Source of the DNA: an uncultured Clostridia bacterium
Lineage (GTDB): Bacteria > Bacillota > Clostridia > Christensenellales > Borkfalkiaceae
Direction: 5' to 3'
DNA length: 9,829 nucleotides
Assembly (NCBI GenBank): GCA_947176485.1
Contig: CAMWQS010000055.1
Span: 1 to 9,829 of the forward strand
Part shown: positions 7,257 through 9,829 of the stretch, piece after piece
Layout: each line of letters opens with the position of its first letter
Numbering within the stretch: the stretch's first letter is position 1
Position numbers and translations under genes: made by a program
Notes under the pieces: model-generated
The model's input: only the letters and a program-made list of their open reading frames with translations
Databases searched by the model: none
What the model was told of the DNA's origin: nothing

Positions 7257-8057
7257 TTACTGGGGTTGCTTGCCGATGTAAGCAAGGATACCGCCGTCAA
7301 CGTAAAGGATATGTCCGTTAACTGCGTTCGACGCGTCGGATGCAAGGAACACTGCGGGACCCGAAAGCTCGTCCGCTTCAAGCCATCTGCCGGCGGGAGT
7401 CTTTGCAATAATGAAGCTGTCGAAGGGATGACGGCTGCCGTCGGGCTGTTTCTCGCGAAGGGGAGCAGTCTGAGGGGTTGCAATATAGCCGGGTCCAATG
7501 CCGTTGCACTGAATGTTGTATTCGCCGTATTCCGAGCAGATGTTCTTGGTGAGCATCTTCAAGCCGCCCTTTGCAGCTGCGTATGCGGATACGGTTTCGC
7601 GACCCAATTCGGACATCATGGAGCAGATATTTATAATCTTGCCGTGGCCCTTCTTAATCATCGAAGGGATAACCGCTTTGGATACGATGAAGGGACCGTT
7701 GAGGTCGATATCGATAACTTGTCTGAACTGAGCGGCAGTCATTTCGCACATGGGGATACGCTTGATTATGCCTGCGTTGTTTACGAGGATATCGATAACG
7801 CCGACTTCCTTTTCGATTTGTTTAACCATTGCGTTGACGCCTTCTTCGTTGGTAACGTCGCAAACGTAGCCGTGAGCTTTAACGCCCTGTGCCTTGTAAG
7901 CCGCAATGCCCTTGTCGACAAGCTCTTGATTAATATCGTTGAAAACTATCGTTGCGCCCGCCTTGGAGAAGCCCATTGCGATTGCAAAGCCGATGCCGTA
8001 CGACGCGCCCGTAACGAGTGCGATTTTTCCGTCAAGTCTGAAATCTTTCATTTCCAT
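7257..8057 (-). CDS. Gluconate 5-dehydrogenase-type short-chain dehydrogenase (SDR)
   Basis: This 266-residue classical SDR most resembles clostridial/Bacteroides gluconate 5-dehydrogenases, which interconvert 5-keto-D-gluconate and D-gluconate. The Rossmann motif TGASYGIG spans 16-23 and NNAG spans 93-96. The catalytic tetrad is Asn120, Ser146, Tyr159 and Lys163 (YAAAK). The C-terminal VNGHILYVDGGILAYIGKQP is characteristic of this subgroup. Asp41 at the end of beta-2 leans towards NAD rather than NADP (inference). The start ATG (8055-8057) has GGAGA about 10 nt upstream on the minus strand; a second Met two codons on is too far from it. The gene has its own promoter and is monocistronic. 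No hexuronate or gluconate pathway gene lies beside it, so the physiological substrate rests on family resemblance alone; 2-deoxy-3-keto-gluconate (KduD-like) activity is the main alternative. Confidence 0.92.
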   Translation of the reverse strand: MEMKDFRLDGKIALVTGASYGIGFAIAMGFSKAGATIVFNDINQELVDKGIAAYKAQGVKAHGYVCDVTNEEGVNAMVKQIEKEVGVIDILVNNAGIIKRIPMCEMTAAQFRQVIDIDLNGPFIVSKAVIPSMIKKGHGKIINICSMMSELGRETVSAYAAAKGGLKMLTKNICSEYGEYNIQCNGIGPGYIATPQTAPLREKQPDGSRHPFDSFIIAKTPAGRWLEADELSGPAVFLASDASNAVNGHILYVDGGILAYIGKQPQ

Positions 8058-8093
8058 AATAAAAAAATCTCCGTTTAAATTTATTATGCCCTT

Positions 8094-8122
8094 ATTATAA
8101 CATATTTATTTTCTTTTGTACA
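8094..8122 (-). promoter_or_regulatory. Promoter of the SDR gene
   Basis: Read on the minus strand: -35 TGTACA (8117-8122, 4 of 6 consensus), 17-bp spacer, -10 TATAAT (8094-8099) with an extended-10 TG directly upstream. The predicted leader is about 30 nt and contains the GGAGA ribosome site. Confidence 0.8.
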
Positions 8123-8131
8123 GGGGGAGAA

Positions 8132-8144
8132 GGAAAATTTTTCC
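8132..8144. promoter_or_regulatory. Possible operator palindrome between divergent promoters
   Basis: The sequence GGAAAA-T-TTTTCC is a perfect 6-bp inverted repeat around one base. It lies between the -35 boxes of the divergent SDR and ACT promoters, where a shared regulator could bind. AT-rich palindromes also arise by chance, so this is only a candidate. Confidence 0.25.
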
Positions 8145-8172
8145 ATTTAATTTGTCTAAAAAATACCCCGCC

Positions 8173-8201
8173 TTGACTAAGCCTTGCCGCTGTGGTATAG
8201 T
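8173..8201 (+). promoter_or_regulatory. Promoter of the ACT-HIT gene pair
   Basis: The -35 TTGACT (8173-8178), 17-bp spacer and -10 TATAGT (8196-8201) carry an extended-10 TG at 8193-8194. Only 9 bp separate the -10 from the ATG, so the predicted transcript has a leader of about 2-4 nt and no Shine-Dalgarno. Confidence 0.83.
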
Positions 8202-8210
8202 TAAATTGCT

Positions 8211-8582
8211 ATGGAAATTAAAAAATTACCTTACGATTTGACGGTTTGCAAGGTTAAATCGGAAACGGATATCGACTTAAATAAAGGCTTTTATTTCGTC
8301 GGAAAAACCGACGAGGAAATTTCGTTGGTATGCAATACCGCCGACGCGCCTTCCGATACGGTCGAGCGTGAAGACGGTTGGAAATGCTTTAAAATACAGG
8401 GCATTCTCGATTTTTCTTTAATCGGAATATTGTCTGGAATTTCTACCGTGCTTGCCGAAAACGGAATAGGAATTTTTGCGGTTTCTACCTATAACACGGA
8501 CTATATTCTCGTGAAAGCGAAGGATTTTGAAACTGCGTTGAAATTATTGTCTCAAAACGGTTATACGGTGTTGGAGGGCTAA
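8211..8582 (+). CDS. ACT-domain protein (CASTOR/ACT_7-like, two ACT-type folds)
   Basis: This 123-residue cytosolic protein matches the conserved small ACT-domain family found across Clostridia. The N-terminal half (1-57) contains the family string YFVGKTDEEISLVC and the EREDGWKCF hinge. The C-terminal half (about 58-119) is the canonical ACT region, GILDFSLIGILSGIS followed by ENGIGIFAVSTYNTDYILV. ACT domains bind amino acids and usually regulate enzymes, but this family has no enzyme domain and its ligand is unknown to me. The ATG lies 9 bp after the -10 box and has no ribosome site, so translation from a nearly leaderless mRNA is inferred. The stop codon TAA directly abuts the ATG of the HIT gene, whose ribosome site lies in the last codons of this gene, indicating translational coupling. 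Confidence 0.88.
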   Translation: MEIKKLPYDLTVCKVKSETDIDLNKGFYFVGKTDEEISLVCNTADAPSDTVEREDGWKCFKIQGILDFSLIGILSGISTVLAENGIGIFAVSTYNTDYILVKAKDFETALKLLSQNGYTVLEG

Positions 8583-9074
8583 ATGAAAATTAAAGATTTA
8601 GAAGGGAAAGAGTGGGAATACGGCGAATGCCTTTCGTGTGCAATCAACTCTGAAAAAGTTCAACCGTACGGCGGAATAATATTTGAATCGGAAAGCTTTA
8701 TCGTTACGCAGGACTTTTCCCGACCGATAAACGGGTTCGTGGTAATATCGGCAAAAAGGCACGTGGTTACGTACGACGGGCTCAATTTTGAAGAAAGGGC
8801 AGAGTTGGCTGAATTGGTTTTTAAAACGCAAAAGGCACTTAAAAACTTGGGCGTATGCGAATATTTCAATATATACGTGGCGGAGTATAAAGAGGGGCAT
8901 TTCCATTTGCAAATATTACCGAGATATAAATGGATGGAAGACGAAAGGGGAACGATAATAGGTAACCTAAACCGCGGTTTTAAGTATGCAAAGGAAAACC
9001 TGAACACGAAAGAAAATTTAAAACAAATTACCGAAACGTTGAAAAACCTAAAAACGGAAATGAATAAACTTTGA
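8583..9074 (+). CDS. HIT-superfamily protein with H-x-H-x-Q signature
   Basis: This 163-residue protein has the histidine-triad fold: a CLSC pair at residues 16-19, a strand/turn ending in AKRHVVTY with the conserved His60, and the active-site motif HFHLQIL at 106-112. In hydrolase members (HINT, FHIT) the motif is H-x-H-x-H; here the third position is Gln110, as in the GalT and Ap4A phosphorylase branches, which transfer nucleotides. The CLSC pair may bind zinc, as CxxC does in many bacterial HIT proteins. Residues after about 130 form a Lys/Glu-rich, probably helical tail. Translation starts at an ATG touching the upstream stop, with GGAGG at 8573-8577, 5 nt away. The substrate is unknown; a nucleotide phosphate ester or a sugar-nucleotide is the family expectation. 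Confidence 0.85.
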   Translation: MKIKDLEGKEWEYGECLSCAINSEKVQPYGGIIFESESFIVTQDFSRPINGFVVISAKRHVVTYDGLNFEERAELAELVFKTQKALKNLGVCEYFNIYVAEYKEGHFHLQILPRYKWMEDERGTIIGNLNRGFKYAKENLNTKENLKQITETLKNLKTEMNKL

Positions 9075-9125
9075 TTTAAGCTAATTAAAAACAACAAACA
9101 ATTTATTATTTAGGAAAAGAAATTT

Positions 9126-9497
9126 ATGGAGCAAAGCGAATTATCAGATTGTATTCAGAATACCGGATTGGTGGATTACTGTTTAAGTAAGGAAGGCGCA
9201 TATTTAGATTTTCCTTTTGGGCCGAACTACGTTACCATTAAAGTAAAGAGTAGTAAGAACAGAATTTTTGCTGAAATTTTTATGCTTAATAACGAATTGA
9301 AGCTGACGTTTTCCACTGACGAAATGACGGCACAATTTTTGCGTTCAACTTATCCGCAAGTTATTGTTAACGGATGGCATTGCCCGCCCGTTCAAGCCAA
9401 GTATAAAAGTACTGTAACGGTCAACAGAGTATCAAATGAATTATTGTTGTCGCTAATCGATATGTCTTATGACAGGGCAATCTCAAAATTGAAATAA
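9126..9497 (+). CDS. MmcQ/YjbR family protein (double wing)
   Basis: This 123-residue cytosolic protein matches the YjbR/MmcQ double-wing family, often annotated as DNA-binding although direct evidence is thin. Recognisable parts are YCLSKEGAYLDFPFG near residues 18-32, the strand pair TIKVKS...RIFAEIF, LKLTFSTDE and TAQFLRSTYPQVI for the middle helix, and the C-terminal ELLLSLIDMSYDRAI helix. In this family the section between the middle helix and the last helix usually carries a conserved W; here it is NGWHCPP. Length is normal. The start has AGGA at 9112-9115, 10 nt before ATG. A weak -10-like TATTAT at 9104-9109 lacks a -35, so a separate promoter is not shown; read-through from the HIT gene 51 bp upstream is possible. 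Confidence 0.88.
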   Translation: MEQSELSDCIQNTGLVDYCLSKEGAYLDFPFGPNYVTIKVKSSKNRIFAEIFMLNNELKLTFSTDEMTAQFLRSTYPQVIVNGWHCPPVQAKYKSTVTVNRVSNELLLSLIDMSYDRAISKLK

Positions 9498-9519
9498 ACA
9501 ATGAAGGACTGTATTAACA

Positions 9520-9564
9520 CACCAAAATAAAGGACAGGTCAAATACCTGTCCTTTATTTTGGTG
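9520..9564. terminator. Bidirectional terminator shared by the YjbR gene and the tRNA cluster
   Basis: A 20-bp perfect inverted repeat surrounds a 5-nt loop (9540-9544). Its core AGGACAGGT / ACCTGTCCT is flanked by AAAATAA and TTATTTT, so each strand has a T-rich tail. The right arm runs into the 3' end (CCA, discriminator and base 72) of tRNA-Lys(CTT). Confidence 0.88.
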
Positions 9565-9635
9565 CACCTTCAGGGACTCGAACCCTGGGCCCACTGATTA
9601 AGAGTCAGTTGCTCTACCAACTGAGCTAAAGGTGC
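9560..9635 (-). tRNA. tRNA-Lys(CTT)
   Basis: The gene is 76 nt with CCA encoded (TGG at 9560-9562 on the plus strand). The acceptor stem GCACCTT / AAGGTGC pairs fully. The D arm is AGCTCAGTTGGTAGAGC, the anticodon stem ACTGA / TCAGT holds loop CTCTTAA (anticodon CTT, codon AAG), and the T loop is TTCGAGT. It is the last tRNA of the minus-strand cluster. Confidence 0.96.
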
Positions 9636-9642
9636 ATTTATT

Positions 9643-9660
9643 ACCGCCGTGGCGGTTTTT
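9643..9660 (+). terminator. Small hairpin with T-run between the two tRNA-Lys genes
   Basis: ACCGCC-GT-GGCGGT followed by TTTTT has the form of a short intrinsic terminator reading on the plus strand, opposite to the tRNAs. On the minus strand the same hairpin is followed by AATAAAT, so it should not stop tRNA transcription. It may instead block antisense transcription or mark a processing site. Confidence 0.4.
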
Positions 9661-9669
9661 GTATTTTTG

Positions 9670-9745
9670 TGGTGGTCCATCCGAGATTCGAACCCGGGAC
9701 ACCTTGATTAAAAGTCAAGTGCTCTGCCAACTGAGCTAATGGGCC
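9670..9745 (-). tRNA. tRNA-Lys(TTT)
   Basis: The gene is 76 nt with CCA encoded (9670-9672). The anticodon stem CTTGA / TCAAG holds loop CTTTTAA (anticodon TTT, codons AAA/AAG). The T loop is TTCGAAT. The acceptor arms GGCCCAT and ATGGACC leave a C3-A70 mismatch caused by T at 9676, and the T stem has one G-T wobble. Otherwise it is a normal tRNA. Confidence 0.94.
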
Positions 9746-9748
9746 AAA

Positions 9749-9823
9749 TGGCTGGGGTGGCTGGATTTGAACCAACGAATGCGGGAATCAAAATCCCGTG
9801 CCTTACCGCTTGGCGACACCCCA
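9749..9823 (-). tRNA. tRNA-Gln(TTG)
   Basis: The gene is 75 nt with CCA encoded (9749-9751). The acceptor TGGGGTG / CACCCCA starts with the T1-A72 pair typical of bacterial tRNA-Gln, with discriminator G. The anticodon stem CGGGA / TCCCG holds loop TTTTGAT (anticodon TTG, codon CAA). It lies 3 nt upstream of tRNA-Lys(TTT), clearly in one transcript. Confidence 0.96.
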
Positions 9824-9829
9824 ACGAAA

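Noticed and set aside
7266..8078. Plus-strand 270-codon frame opposite the SDR gene
   Set aside because: It is a mirror of a real gene; its translation shows no recognisable family, while the minus-strand product has every SDR catalytic motif.
9071..9109. Promoter of the YjbR gene (TTGATT with TATTAT)
   Set aside because: The spacing is 27 bp, and no -35-like hexamer lies at 16-18 bp from the TATTAT.

Overview
The window looks like a chromosomal segment of an anaerobic, gut-type Clostridia (Firmicutes) bacterium. The basis is the gene content: a BspA-type leucine-rich-repeat surface protein with Listeria-Bacteroides repeats, a Cys/His-rich clostridial surface protein, an iron-dependent butanol-dehydrogenase-type enzyme, a clostridial ACT-domain protein, Gram-positive style AGGAG ribosome sites and consensus sigma-A promoters. 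No phage, transposon, CRISPR or plasmid gene is visible. The genus cannot be read from the sequence alone.

Layout, left to right. Bases 1-743 hold the 3' end of a membrane-anchored, Cys/His-rich surface protein gene, closed by a hairpin terminator. A strong promoter then drives a 969-residue BspA-like surface protein (846-3755) built from three repeating modules. A beta-carbonic anhydrase gene (3776-4336) follows 20 bp later. A near-consensus promoter at 4353-4381 starts a cardiolipin synthase gene and, 13 bp after it, an iron-containing alcohol dehydrogenase gene (ending at 7140). A bidirectional terminator at 7212-7240 separates these from a gluconate 5-dehydrogenase-type SDR gene on the minus strand (7257-8057). 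A divergent promoter region (8058-8210) separates the SDR from a two-gene unit: an ACT-domain protein and an HIT-superfamily protein whose stop and start codons abut. A MmcQ/YjbR-family gene follows (9126-9497). The right end is a minus-strand tRNA cluster, transcribed in the order Gln(TTG), Lys(TTT), Lys(CTT), ending in a 20-bp perfect hairpin shared with the YjbR gene.

How the genes relate: the left third is cell-surface biology (two adjacent exported proteins anchored from opposite ends). The middle is housekeeping metabolism: CO2/bicarbonate, membrane phospholipid, aldehyde/alcohol redox, ketogluconate/gluconate redox. The right third is small cytosolic proteins plus tRNAs. I see no dedicated defence or mobile system.

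The less ordinary observations are: two genes (cardiolipin synthase and ACT protein) whose consensus promoters sit so close to the start codon that the mRNAs would be nearly leaderless; an HIT protein with the H-x-H-x-Q signature of the nucleotidyltransferase branch; a cardiolipin synthase whose second HKD motif has Glu in place of Asp; a lipobox-like LAAC in the BspA membrane segment; a C-A mismatch in the tRNA-Lys(TTT) acceptor stem; and a terminator hairpin that runs into the 3' end of tRNA-Lys(CTT).
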